Shown here: piece by piece, positions 44,103 to 52,753 of the stretch
How positions within the stretch are numbered: the stretch's first letter is position 1
Layout of the letters: each line of letters begins with the position of its first letter
Origin: Bradyrhizobium diazoefficiens
GTDB lineage: Bacteria; Pseudomonadota; Alphaproteobacteria; Rhizobiales; Xanthobacteraceae
Direction: 5' to 3'
Length of the DNA: 64,000 nt
Assembly (NCBI RefSeq): GCF_016616235.1
Contig: NZ_CP067100.1
Coordinates: 3,593,001 to 3,657,000 of the forward strand
Program-made: the position numbers and the translations under genes
Notes under the pieces: model-generated
What the model saw: only the letters and a program-made list of their open reading frames with translations
What the model was told of the DNA's origin: nothing
Database searches by the model: none

Positions 44103-44339
44103 CTAGTCGTGCAGACGCATGTCGTCGAATGCAGCATCGGCAGCGCGGGCGCCATCCGCCTTCACCGAAGCCCGAGCCTCGTCTCTCATTGCCGGCGCGG
44201 GGACGCAGACCAGTTCGCTGTCACTCGCCTGCCGCGGCAACAGTGTCAGGCTCCAGCCCACGAGGACGAGCACTGCGAGCCGAATCGCAACCACACCCAG
44301 CAGCAGCTCAGATCCGCTTATCGTGGCGCGAGTTCTCAT
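44103..44339 (-). CDS. Small hypothetical membrane protein
   Basis: 78 residues from ATG 44339. One hydrophobic helix (GVVAIRLAVLVLVGWSLTLL) near the N-terminus precedes a polar tail with a single Cys. No family was recognised and the start signal is weak. It lies between the MFS and AraC-type genes. Confidence 0.4.
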   Translation of the reverse strand: MRTRATISGSELLLGVVAIRLAVLVLVGWSLTLLPRQASDSELVCVPAPAMRDEARASVKADGARAADAAFDDMRLHD

Positions 44340-44434
44340 GCATGCCAGCCTGATGGAGGCCGCCCAAGAAGACAATCTGGAATTGGCGAGACATGCTTTC
44401 GCCCAGGACGAAGGCTCGGCGTGATAGCTGGCTA

Positions 44435-45391
44435 TTAGTGCCGCAGCTGGCTCTGCCGGAAGTCGCGCGGAGACATCCCGAAATGCTCGCGGAAGACACG
44501 GCCGAAATGCGAGAGGTCGTTGAAGCCCCAGGCGAACGCGATCTCGCTGATGTGGCGGTGAGCAAGCACGGCAGAGGCGAGGTCGCGCCGGCATTGGGCG
44601 AGACGTTCGGCAAGCACATAGCGCTGGAACGACATGTCTTCGTCGGCCAGGAGATCGTTGACGTAGCGCGGCGAGATGCCGAGCGCGGCGGCAGTCTCCG
44701 CCGGCGAGAGCTCGGGATCGGAAAGGCGGGCGCGGATATGCGCCTTCAGCCGGTAGAGCAGGGCGGAGCGATGGGTCGAGGACGGCAGCGACGCCTTGCC
44801 GAGCCGTTCGCTCAGCGCCATCGCCAGCAGATCGACCGCCTGCTCCGATAAGGCAGGGGCATTGCCAGGTGCGAGCCGGTCCGCGCTCAGGCAAAGGCGG
44901 AAGATGAAATCGTAAGCGAGCCGTTCGAGCGGCGCCTCGGCCCCGAACGAGATCGCGGTGAGCGTCTCGGTGGCGCCGAGCCGGCGCTGCAACATCTCGC
45001 GCGGTACCTTGAAGATGGTCTGCGTGAAGGCGCCGTTGAACTTCAGCTCATAGGGCCGTGTCGTGTCGTAGAGCGCGAACTCGCCGGAATGAATCACGGT
45101 CTCGCGGCCGTCCTGCGCCACGCCGCCGTCGCCGCGATTGCCGAGCGCAACGAGAACAAAGTCCTGATCCGAACGCGCGATGCGGGACGGCGTCCGGTAC
45201 ACGTGCTGGCGGTCGGAGCAGACCTCGGAGCACACCGCCTTGCCGAGCGGGGCCTGCGTGACCGAGCCGCGAAAGGCGCTGCCGAGGTCGGACTTGCAGT
45301 CGAGCCCGACGAAGACGTCGCAGACGATGTCCTGCCACAGCGCCAGCCGCCGGTAGCCGGGGCTGCCGTCTGTCGTGAATTGGATTGGCAT
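44435..45391 (-). CDS. AraC-family transcriptional regulator
   Basis: 318 residues from ATG 45391 with GGGAGG upstream. The N-terminal ligand/dimer domain is of the AraC-binding-like (TetD/FeaR) type, with a FVLVALGNRGDGGVAQDGRE segment. The C-terminal HTH_18 pair (about 215-315) has SPAETAAALGISPRYVNDLL as first HTH and ISEIAFAWGFNDLSHFGRVFREHFGMSPRDFR as second. It is divergent from the nitrilase and aldoxime dehydratase genes, and regulators of this type commonly control aldoxime/nitrile genes in other bacteria. Activation by an aldoxime or nitrile is inferred. Confidence 0.9.
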   Translation of the reverse strand: MPIQFTTDGSPGYRRLALWQDIVCDVFVGLDCKSDLGSAFRGSVTQAPLGKAVCSEVCSDRQHVYRTPSRIARSDQDFVLVALGNRGDGGVAQDGRETVIHSGEFALYDTTRPYELKFNGAFTQTIFKVPREMLQRRLGATETLTAISFGAEAPLERLAYDFIFRLCLSADRLAPGNAPALSEQAVDLLAMALSERLGKASLPSSTHRSALLYRLKAHIRARLSDPELSPAETAAALGISPRYVNDLLADEDMSFQRYVLAERLAQCRRDLASAVLAHRHISEIAFAWGFNDLSHFGRVFREHFGMSPRDFRQSQLRH

Positions 45392-45589
45392 TGGCAAGCC
45401 TCCCTTTCACATCCTGCAAAACTGCATGTCGGCGCGGGTCGAGCCTCGGCGGAGGCAAATCCCGTACCGGGTCGGGCGATTCCGTCCAGTCGAATTTTTG
45501 TTCCGCCGCGGTCGAGCGCACGGCCGCCGGGCTTGGCCAAATAGACTGCATCGGACGTGGCTTCGGATCAACCGGCAAGGGAGGCGGGA

Positions 45590-46606
45590 ATGGGCGTCAA
45601 ACATCCGAAATACAAGGTGGCAGTGGTGCAGGCGGCGCCGGCCTGGCTCGATCTCGACGGCTCGATCGACAAGTCAGTCGCGATGATCAGGGAGGCCGCC
45701 GAGAAGGGCGCAAAGCTGATCGCCTTTCCCGAAGCGTTCATCCCCGGCTATCCCTGGCACATCTGGATGGACTCGCCGGCCTGGGCCATCGGCCGCGGCT
45801 TCGTGCAGCGCTATTTCGACAATTCGCTGTCCTATGACAGTCCGCAGGCCGAGCGGCTGCTCGACGCCGTACGCAGGGCGAAGCTGACGGCCGTGATCGG
45901 CCTGTCCGAGCGCGATGGCGGCAGTCTTTATCTGGCACAATGGCTGATCGGGCCCGACGGCGAGACCATCGCCAAGCGCCGCAAGCTGCGGCCGACCCAT
46001 GCCGAGCGCACGGTCTATGGCGAGGGGGACGGCAGCGATCTCGCCGTGCACGCGCGGCCGGACATCGGCCGCTTAGGTGCGCTGTGCTGCTGGGAGCATC
46101 TCCAGCCGCTGTCGAAATACGCCATGTATGCCCAGAACGAGCAGGTGCACGTCGCGGCCTGGCCGAGCTTCTCGCTCTACGATCCCTTCGCGCCCGCGCT
46201 CGGGGCCGAGGTCAACAATGCCGCCTCGCGCGTCTATGCGGTGGAAGGCTCCTGCTTCGTGCTCGCGCCCTGCGCGACCGTCTCGCAGGCGATGATCGAC
46301 GAGCTCTGCGACCGGCCGGACAAGCACGCCCTGCTGCATGCCGGTGGCGGCTTTGCCGCGATCTATGGCCCCGACGGCAGCCAGATCGGCGACAAGCTGG
46401 CGCCGGACCAGGAGGGCCTCTTGGTCGCCGAGATCGATCTCGGCGCCATCGGCGTCGCCAAGAACGCCGCCGATCCCGCCGGACACTATTCGCGGCCCGA
46501 CGTGACGCGGCTCCTGCTCAACAACAAGCCCTACAAGCGCGTGGAGCAGTTTGCATTGCCGGTCGATGCCGTGGAGCCCACGGACATCGCCGCGGCGGCG
46601 AGCTGA
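45590..46606 (+). CDS. Nitrilase (aliphatic/arylacetonitrilase type)
   Basis: 338 residues from ATG 45590, preceded by GGGAGG. Catalytic triad: E48 in FPEAFIPGYP, K132 in KRRKLRPTHAERTVYGEGDG and C167 in GALCCWEHLQPL. Length and motifs fit true nitrilases, which hydrolyse R-CN to the carboxylate and ammonia and usually assemble into spirals. The gene lies directly upstream of an aldoxime dehydratase, 24 bases apart, so the two enzymes form an aldoxime to nitrile to acid pathway. Confidence 0.93.
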   Translation: MGVKHPKYKVAVVQAAPAWLDLDGSIDKSVAMIREAAEKGAKLIAFPEAFIPGYPWHIWMDSPAWAIGRGFVQRYFDNSLSYDSPQAERLLDAVRRAKLTAVIGLSERDGGSLYLAQWLIGPDGETIAKRRKLRPTHAERTVYGEGDGSDLAVHARPDIGRLGALCCWEHLQPLSKYAMYAQNEQVHVAAWPSFSLYDPFAPALGAEVNNAASRVYAVEGSCFVLAPCATVSQAMIDELCDRPDKHALLHAGGGFAAIYGPDGSQIGDKLAPDQEGLLVAEIDLGAIGVAKNAADPAGHYSRPDVTRLLLNNKPYKRVEQFALPVDAVEPTDIAAAAS

Positions 46607-46630
46607 TCGCCGAAAGGGGAGGGCACGATC

Positions 46631-47671
46631 ATGGAATCCGCAATTCCTCTGCATCTCGAGACGGCGCGTACGCGCCACAAGCGCGTGCCTGATGACTACC
46701 AGCCGCCATATCCGTCCTTCGTGGCGCGCTACAAGCCGGCCGTGAGCCGGGTCGTGATGGCCTATTTCGGCGTACAGTATCGTGGGTCAGCGACGGCGGC
46801 AGTGACCGAGGCGCTCGTTGAGATCGCCGGCCTGTTCGCTGGCGAGGGTGGCCCCTCGCATTGGGACCGCGCGCATTATGTCGAACAGGCCGGTTACGAG
46901 ACCATCGTCTCGGTGGCCTATTGGGACGACATCGCGCGCTTCGACGGCTGGTTTATGTTGGCGCGCGAGGCCTGGACTGGAAGGCAGCGCGATGGGCTTG
47001 GCACCTTTATCGAGGTGCTGCGTCCGACGCTCGCGCGGCACGAGACGCTGTTTTCCTCGCTCGGCCGGCCCGAGGGCGTCGCGGCAATCGCCGACGGCAT
47101 GAGCGGCGAGGTGCAGGAGCACGCTTATTGGGGCGGCATGCGCGACCGCATTCCGCTGTCACAGACCGATCCGATGTCGCCGGTCGGCAATCCAGAGCTG
47201 ATCCGCGATGGTGCGCGGCTGCGCGTGAAACCACATGACAATCTCTGCCTGATCCGCTCCGGGCAGGACTGGAGCGATACCGAGGCGTCGGAGCGAAAGC
47301 TCTATCTCGACGACGTCGAGCCGGTGCTGCGCGAGGGCATGGAATTTCTGCGCGACGAGGGTCTTGCGATCGGCTGCTACGCCAACCGGTACATGCAGGT
47401 GCTCGCGGCCGACGGCAGCGTCAGCGAAAAGTCCTACGGCCAGAGCTGGTGGAAGAGTCTTGCCGCACTGGAACGCTGGGCGGAGTCGCACCCGACCCAT
47501 GTCAGAATATTCGGTGCGGCGATGAAGTATCTCTCGACGCTCGGGCCGTCAGCAAAACTGCGGCTCTATCACGAGGTCACGGTGGCGGCCGCGGACGAGC
47601 AGTTCTTTGAATACCTGAACTGTCGTGCGAAGACCGGTATGCTGGCGGCGGTGGAGACCGTCGGCGGCTAG
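46631..47671 (+). CDS. oxd: Heme-dependent aldoxime dehydratase
   Basis: 346 residues. Matches the phenylacetaldoxime dehydratase family: an N-terminal PLHLETARTRHKRVP, HWDRAHYVEQAGYETIVSVAYW, WGGMRDRIPLSQTD, KPHDNLCLIRSGQDWSD and THVRIFGAAMKYLSTLG. By position, H290 should be the proximal heme ligand, with S210, H314 and an Arg at 171 or 173 in the distal pocket. It converts aldoximes to nitriles without net redox change. GGGGAGGG precedes the ATG. Transcribed with the upstream nitrilase. Confidence 0.93.
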   Translation: MESAIPLHLETARTRHKRVPDDYQPPYPSFVARYKPAVSRVVMAYFGVQYRGSATAAVTEALVEIAGLFAGEGGPSHWDRAHYVEQAGYETIVSVAYWDDIARFDGWFMLAREAWTGRQRDGLGTFIEVLRPTLARHETLFSSLGRPEGVAAIADGMSGEVQEHAYWGGMRDRIPLSQTDPMSPVGNPELIRDGARLRVKPHDNLCLIRSGQDWSDTEASERKLYLDDVEPVLREGMEFLRDEGLAIGCYANRYMQVLAADGSVSEKSYGQSWWKSLAALERWAESHPTHVRIFGAAMKYLSTLGPSAKLRLYHEVTVAAADEQFFEYLNCRAKTGMLAAVETVGG

Positions 47672-48306
47672 GCCACGCAGTGTCCGAGCAGCTCAGGATG
47701 CGCGGCGCAGATATGATGCGCGCCGGCATCTCTCAGTTCGGCTTCGCTGCCATAGCCGTACAGCACGCCGATCGCGGTCATGCCATTGGTGCGGGCGCCG
47801 ACCACGTCATGGCTGCGGTCGCCGATCATGATCGCGCCAGCGGGATCGACCCTGGTTTCGTCGAGCGCGTAGCGCAGCAGGTCGCGCTTGTCGACGCGCG
47901 TGCCGTCGAGCTCGGAGCCGAACACGCGCTCGAAATAGGGCCGCAGGCCGAAATGATCGATGATGCGGTTGGCATAGACCGCGGGCTTGCTGGTCGCCAC
48001 GAACATGCGCGGCGTCATCGCCGCGAGCGATGACAATGTCTCGGTGATTCCGCCGTAGGCCTCGTTCTCGAACAGGCCGACATCGCTGAAGCGCTCGCGA
48101 TAGAGCAGCAGCGCGCGGTCGGCGAGTTCCGAACTGCCGGTGAGCTTCTCCAGGCTGGCATGCAGGGGCGGGCCGATGCACCAGACTAGCTCGTCCTCGC
48201 TCGGCACTGCGACGTTCAGCCGCTCCAGCGCGTACTGAATCGAGCGCGTGATCCCGGGTTTCGGGTTGGTCAGCGTGCCGTCGAGATCAAAATAGACTGT
48301 AACCAT
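47668..48306 (-). CDS. HAD-family phosphatase (Gph-like)
   Basis: 212 residues from ATG 48306. Motif I is YFDLDGTLTN (D7 nucleophile, D9 acid), motif II is MFVATSKP, and motifs III/IV are in VDKRDLLRY and GAIMIGDRSHDVVGAR. A helical cap follows motif I. It resembles phosphoglycolate phosphatases but could act on other small phosphoesters such as pyrophosphate or phosphosugars. The stop overlaps the convergent aldoxime dehydratase stop by four bases. Confidence 0.88.
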   Translation of the reverse strand: MVTVYFDLDGTLTNPKPGITRSIQYALERLNVAVPSEDELVWCIGPPLHASLEKLTGSSELADRALLLYRERFSDVGLFENEAYGGITETLSSLAAMTPRMFVATSKPAVYANRIIDHFGLRPYFERVFGSELDGTRVDKRDLLRYALDETRVDPAGAIMIGDRSHDVVGARTNGMTAIGVLYGYGSEAELRDAGAHHICAAHPELLGHCVA

Positions 48307-48376
48307 CAGGGCGGACCGGCGTTGATATCGTCGCCCGTTGCTAGTTGGCTGGGTCCCCAAGTCAAGCCCTGTCGCA

Positions 48377-49369
48377 TCATTGCTGCCGGGCCCATTCGAC
48401 GATCGCGGCCGCATCCGGGCTCGCCTGGGCCTCCCAGGCGGCGATTGTGCCTGTCGCCGCACTGCGGAGTGCCGCGACAAGGAACGGTGGCGCCGGCTCG
48501 GTGATGTTGACGCCATTGTCGCGCATGCGCGCATAATTCTCGGCGGTCCGATGTGCCAGCAGCGCGAACTGGCTCTGCTCGGTCTCGGCTGCGGCCGCCA
48601 GCACCTCGCGCTGCATCGGCTCGGGAAGCCCGGCAAACGCCTCGCTGCGGACGAAGGCGATCGAGATCGGCATCGCGTAATTAATGGCGGTGAAATGCGG
48701 CAGGAAGTCCCAGAGTTTTCGCCCGGCGCCGCCGTCGCCCGAGGTGAGGAACGCATTCAGTTGATGTTCCTTCAAGCCGGCCAGCGCTTTGTCCATCGGC
48801 AGGAACTGCGCGTTCGTGCCGGCTGCGCGCATGACCGCGCTGGAGTTGGCATCGTAGGCCCGCAAATTCAGCTTCGGCAAATCGTCGGCGCCTGAGAGCG
48901 CGCGATCCGACCAGAGGCCGGTCGCAGGCCAGATCGTCAGATAGAGCAGTTTGAGGCCGCGCGCGGCGAGCGCCTTCTCGTAGAGCGGGCGTGCGCGCGC
49001 GTTGGCGGCACGGGCGACCTCGATCGATTGCACCAGAAAGGGCAGGGTGGAGAGCCCGAGCACGGGATCGAGGCCCGAGAGCGCGCCTGCGAAGGCGTCG
49101 CCGCCGGCGATCCGGCCGTCCAGCGCGGCGCGCGGCATCTCGCCCGAATTGATCTTGAGCTCGTTGTCGAAGGCGTTCGTCACGGTCACGAAGCCGTTTG
49201 TGCGTGCCGCGACGCGATCGGCGAAAGCGGCGAGGCCGATCCCGGAGATATTGCTTTGCGGATATTCCGTGGTCATCCGCCAGTTGACCTGCGCCATGGC
49301 CGGCGCGGCGGACAGGACGAGGACGGCGACGGCGAGGAACGCGCGGATCCCTCTGGCGGGGAAGCGCAT
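48377..49369 (-). CDS. TRAP-type (DctP) substrate-binding protein
   Basis: About 330 residues from ATG 49369 (an in-frame ATG at 49393 is an alternative; neither has a good ribosome binding site). The signal peptide ends SAAPAMA. The DctP pattern is seen in WRMTTEYPQSNISGIGLAAFADRVAARTNG, DPVLGLSTLPFLV, LPKLNLRAYDANSSAVMRAAG and LNAFLTSGDGGAGRKLWDF. It would bind an organic acid in the periplasm. No DctQ or DctM genes adjoin it. Confidence 0.82.
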   Translation of the reverse strand: MRFPARGIRAFLAVAVLVLSAAPAMAQVNWRMTTEYPQSNISGIGLAAFADRVAARTNGFVTVTNAFDNELKINSGEMPRAALDGRIAGGDAFAGALSGLDPVLGLSTLPFLVQSIEVARAANARARPLYEKALAARGLKLLYLTIWPATGLWSDRALSGADDLPKLNLRAYDANSSAVMRAAGTNAQFLPMDKALAGLKEHQLNAFLTSGDGGAGRKLWDFLPHFTAINYAMPISIAFVRSEAFAGLPEPMQREVLAAAAETEQSQFALLAHRTAENYARMRDNGVNITEPAPPFLVAALRSAATGTIAAWEAQASPDAAAIVEWARQQ

Positions 49370-49432
49370 TGGGAGAAGCAGGTCAGGCAGCATATATTGG
49401 CAACTCGTCGAACCATGGCACGATGCCACAAC

Positions 49433-50452
49433 ATGGCAGATTATCTTGTCGCACACCACGCTGATGCGCGCCACGGCGATGCCTGGGCAGCGCTGGCGCG
49501 AATTGCATCACTCCTTGTTGCCGCGATGCTCGGCTCGACGACGGCGGCCGCGGCATGGGACAGTTCGCCCGCCAAGACCAATGTCGCCGTCCCGAGCGTC
49601 GAGGAGCTCGCGCATCCGCCGGAGAAGCCGGATGGGCGCGAGAGCGACACGCGGGAATCCATCTGCCTGATTGTCGAGGCCGCGGCGCGCGATGCCAATC
49701 TGCCGCTGGAGTTCTTCGCGCGCGTGATCTGGCAGGAGAGCCGCTTCCAGGCTGATGCGGTGGGGCCAATGACGCGCAGCGGCGAACATGCACAGGGGAT
49801 TGCGCAGTTCATGCCAGGCACCGCGAGCGAGCGCGGCCTGCTCAATCCCTTCAATCCGGTGCAGGCGCTGCCGAAGTCGGCGGAGTTTCTGAACGAGCTG
49901 CGCAACCAGTTCGGCAATCTCGGCCTTGCGGCCGCGGCCTACAATGCCGGTCCGCGCAGGGTTCAGGAGTGGCTCGCCGGCACCGGCGGCATGCCGGAGC
50001 AGACCCGCAACTACGTCTATGCCATCACCGGTACCAGCGTCGATGCCTGGGCCAAGGCGGGCGCGACCGGCAAGGGCCCGCCGAGCGCACCGCCGACCAG
50101 CTGCCGCGATCTGATGGCGCTCTTGAAGCGCGCGCCGAATGCCTTTGTTGCCGAGCTCGAGCAGCATGTCGAGCTTGCCGCCGCAAAGGTCTGGGGCGTG
50201 CAGCTCGCCGCCGGCTTCGACCGCAACAAGGCGCTGGCGATGTATTCCCGGGCCGTCACCAAGCTGAGCGCCGTGATCGGCGAGCGTGATCCGAGCCTGC
50301 TGACCTCGGTGATGCGCAGCCGCGGCACACGCGCGTTCTACCAGGTGCGCATCGGCGCGGACACGCGCAACGAGGCGGATGACCTGTGCAACCGCATCCG
50401 CAAGGCGGGCGGCGCCTGCTTCGTGCTGAAGAACCGGGGTATGCGTGGTTAG
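49433..50452 (+). CDS. Lytic transglycosylase (SLT domain) with SPOR-like C-terminus
   Basis: 339 residues from ATG 49433. A hydrophobic N-terminus ends TTAAAAW, consistent with export. The SLT domain (about 75-220) has the catalytic Glu at E102 in ARVIWQESRFQADAVG, then GIAQFMPGTA and AAAYNAGPRRVQEWL. The last 40 residues (FYQVRIGADTRNEADDLCN) resemble a SPOR fold. It cleaves peptidoglycan glycan strands with formation of 1,6-anhydro-MurNAc. It is divergent from the DctP gene with about 60 bases between starts. Confidence 0.9.
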   Translation: MADYLVAHHADARHGDAWAALARIASLLVAAMLGSTTAAAAWDSSPAKTNVAVPSVEELAHPPEKPDGRESDTRESICLIVEAAARDANLPLEFFARVIWQESRFQADAVGPMTRSGEHAQGIAQFMPGTASERGLLNPFNPVQALPKSAEFLNELRNQFGNLGLAAAAYNAGPRRVQEWLAGTGGMPEQTRNYVYAITGTSVDAWAKAGATGKGPPSAPPTSCRDLMALLKRAPNAFVAELEQHVELAAAKVWGVQLAAGFDRNKALAMYSRAVTKLSAVIGERDPSLLTSVMRSRGTRAFYQVRIGADTRNEADDLCNRIRKAGGACFVLKNRGMRG

Positions 50453-50561
50453 GGCGCATCTCTCCGCATGCGCATGCCAGCCCCGCCGCGCGCTTCCTTG
50501 ACGTGGCCGTCCGCATTGCCCGTTATGCGGGCACCATTCCGCAACCTCGGCCGGCCGTCCC

Positions 50562-51302
50562 TTGGCGCTTCCTCCGCTCGATTCCTCTCAATGGCAAAGT
50601 CCCTGGCACGCCTTTGCGTGGGGGCTGCGCTCGATCACGCAGACGATCCTCACACTCGTCCTGTTCGCGACTTATCTCGGCATCGGTGCGCTCGCCCATG
50701 ACAGCCATTTCAGCCTGCTCTGGGCACTCTGCTCGACACTGTTCGTCTGGGCAGGCCCGGCCCAGATCATTTTGATCACCACGCTCGGCTCGGGCGCCAC
50801 CATCATTCAATCGGCGATCGCGGTGACGGTCAGCGCCATCCGGCTGTTTCCGATGGTGGTCTCGGTGCTGCCGCTGATGCGCACGCCGAAGACCAGGCGG
50901 CGCGAGCTGGTCTTTGCCGCGCACCTCACCGCGGTGACGTTGTGGGTCGAGTGCCATCGCTTCCTGCCGCAGGTGCCGCGCGAGCGGCGGATCGCCTTCG
51001 TCAATGGACTTGGCTTCGGTCTGGTCTCGGTGTGCCTCACCGCCAACACGGTCGGCTATTTCCTCGCAGCAAATCTCACGCAAACGCTGGGCGCCGCGAT
51101 CCTGATGCTGACGCCGCTGTCGTTCCTGTTCTCGACCGCGCGCAACAGCCGTGAGGTTGCCGACGTCGTCGCGCTGGCGCTCGGCGTTGTGCTTTACCCG
51201 CTGGCCGCGAAGATGAACTCCGGCCTCGACATCCTCGTCAGCGGCCTTGCGGCCGGTACCATCGCCTATGGCGTGCATTGGTGGCGGGAGGTGCGCGCAT
51301 GA
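50562..51302 (+). CDS. azlC: AzlC family branched-chain amino acid exporter subunit
   Basis: 246 residues with about seven hydrophobic helices. WHAFAWGLRSITQTI, FVWAGPAQIILITTLGSG and FPMVVSVLPLMRTPKTRR match the AzlC (LIV-E) family. The only available start in frame is TTG 50562, with no good ribosome binding site, so the true start is uncertain. The stop overlaps the ATG of the azlD-like gene (ATGA). The two proteins form an exporter for branched-chain amino acids or similar solutes. Confidence 0.85.
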   Translation: MALPPLDSSQWQSPWHAFAWGLRSITQTILTLVLFATYLGIGALAHDSHFSLLWALCSTLFVWAGPAQIILITTLGSGATIIQSAIAVTVSAIRLFPMVVSVLPLMRTPKTRRRELVFAAHLTAVTLWVECHRFLPQVPRERRIAFVNGLGFGLVSVCLTANTVGYFLAANLTQTLGAAILMLTPLSFLFSTARNSREVADVVALALGVVLYPLAAKMNSGLDILVSGLAAGTIAYGVHWWREVRA

Positions 51303-51649
51303 GTTACGCCGACCTCATCGGCGACTGGCATGCGCTTGTCGTGCTGTTCGTCGCCGGCGTTGTTCCGAACCAGATATGGCGCATGCTGGGCCTGTGGTTC
51401 GGCGGGGGCATCGACGAGGGCTCCGAACTGCTGGTCTGGGTGAGGGCAGTCGCCACCGCGATTCTGGCCGGCGTCATCGCCCAGATCGTGCTCCAGCCGC
51501 CGGGCGCGCTTGCGAGTGTGCCGGATGTCCTGCGCTACGGCGCGGTCGGCGCCGGCCTGATCGTCTTCCTGCTGACCCGCCGCTCGATCTTCGCGGGCGT
51601 GGTGACCGGCGAGCTCTTCATGCTGGCCGGCAAACGGTGGTTGGGCTAA
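51299..51649 (+). CDS. azlD: AzlD family exporter subunit
   Basis: 116 residues from ATG 51299, overlapping the upstream stop. Three to four hydrophobic helices, with GVVPNQIWRMLGLWFG and RAVATAILAGVIAQI in the AzlD pattern. It is the small partner of the AzlC-like protein. Confidence 0.82.
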   Translation: MSYADLIGDWHALVVLFVAGVVPNQIWRMLGLWFGGGIDEGSELLVWVRAVATAILAGVIAQIVLQPPGALASVPDVLRYGAVGAGLIVFLLTRRSIFAGVVTGELFMLAGKRWLG

Positions 51650-51681
51650 AACCGCCGGCGAACAGTCGAGGAACTGGAAAT

Positions 51682-52173
51682 ATGGTTCGCGAAAACGAGC
51701 TCCGCGAGGGCGAGGTTGCCATCGAGCTGCCATCGACGGAGGATGCCGGCCTGGTCTTCATCGGTCGCATCCGCACGCCCTGGACCTCGCGGCTGGAGAC
51801 GCCGCGGCAGGGGCGTCATGACGGCCCGATCTGCCGGCTCGAGATCTTCGAACCGTTCGTGCCGGCCATCAAGGGCGTGGATTTCTATAGTAATCTCGAA
51901 GTGCTGTACTGGCTTGACAAGTCGCGCCGCGACATCGTGTTGCAAAGCCCGAAGAACAACGAGAAGACCCGCGGCACCTTCTCGCTGCGCTCGCCGGTGC
52001 GGCCGAACCCGATCGGCACCTCGATCGTGAAGCTGGTGGGTATCGAGGGCAACACCATTCTGGTGCGTGGGCTTGATTGCATCGACAACACGCCGCTGAT
52101 CGACATCAAGCCCGACCGCTGCGAGTTCACGCCGCTAGCTGCGCCCCAGCCGGGAGATTTCCAGACGGAGTGA
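51682..52173 (+). CDS. trmO: tRNA (t6A37) methyltransferase TrmO (TsaA/YaeB family)
   Basis: 163 residues from ATG 51682, with GAGGAACTGGA upstream. The TrmO beta-barrel signature is present: VFIGRIRTPW, GPICRLEIFEPFVPAIKGVDFY, LEVLYWLDKSRRD, RGTFSLRSPVRPNPIGTS and DIKPDRCEF. Family members use SAM to methylate N6-threonylcarbamoyladenosine 37 in tRNA. It lacks the C-terminal extra domain of the E. coli enzyme, as other short TsaA-type homologues do. Confidence 0.88.
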   Translation: MVRENELREGEVAIELPSTEDAGLVFIGRIRTPWTSRLETPRQGRHDGPICRLEIFEPFVPAIKGVDFYSNLEVLYWLDKSRRDIVLQSPKNNEKTRGTFSLRSPVRPNPIGTSIVKLVGIEGNTILVRGLDCIDNTPLIDIKPDRCEFTPLAAPQPGDFQTE

Positions 52174-52186
52174 GGGGCGGCGATCG

Positions 52187-52251
52187 TAGCCGCTTGGAGC
52201 GAAGCAGAATGCGGGGACAGTCCCGGATTGCGCTTTGCTCCATCCGGGCTA
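52187..52251. repeat. Degenerate palindromic intergenic repeat
   Basis: TAGCCGCTTGGAGCGAAGC and the imperfect inverse partner ending GCTCCATCCGGGCTA form a hairpin of about 30-base arms between the convergent trmO and HIT genes. The style matches the 24.1 kb palindrome, but the sequence family is different. Confidence 0.5.
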
Positions 52252-52261
52252 AGGGGGAGAC

Positions 52262-52690
52262 TCAATCCCCCTTCAACGCCGCAATCAGCTTGGCCGCGTT
52301 CTCCTCCAGCACCTTGACGTCTTCCTTGCGGCTGGCGGGCGGCAGCATGGCGACGCCATCATGGCGCGGCATCACGTGCATGTGCAAGTGAAACACCACC
52401 TGTCCGCCAGCGGGCTCGTTGAATTGCTGCACGGTGATGCCGTCGGCATTGAAGGCCTTCATCGCCGCGGTGGCGAGCTTGTGTGCGCCGCGCGCGACAT
52501 GAGCATAGTCGTCGGCCTTGATGTCGAGGATGTTGCGGGCAGGGGCCTTCGGGACCACCAGCGTGTGGCCTGTTACCCGCGGCATGATGTCGAGGAAAGC
52601 GAAGACGTGCTCGTCCTCATAGACCTTGTGGCAGGGAAACTCGCCGCGCAGGATCTTTGCAAAGATGTTGTTGGGGTCGTAGGCGGTCAT
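52262..52690 (-). CDS. HIT family hydrolase
   Basis: 142 residues from ATG 52690. The histidine triad is H101-L-H103-M-H105-V in HLHMHVMPRHDG. The N-terminal NIFAKILRGEFPCHKVYEDEHV and FLDIMPRVTGHTLVVPK are typical of Hint/HinT-type nucleotide hydrolases (purine phosphoramidase or adenylyl-hydrolase activity). A single-domain cytosolic enzyme; no pathway neighbours. Confidence 0.92.
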   Translation of the reverse strand: MTAYDPNNIFAKILRGEFPCHKVYEDEHVFAFLDIMPRVTGHTLVVPKAPARNILDIKADDYAHVARGAHKLATAAMKAFNADGITVQQFNEPAGGQVVFHLHMHVMPRHDGVAMLPPASRKEDVKVLEENAAKLIAALKGD

Positions 52691-52753
52691 TGCGGCTCCC
52701 AGGAATTCTCTACCAAGAATTTTGCGCTTACTGTCACCAGTCAAGCGAGGGCG

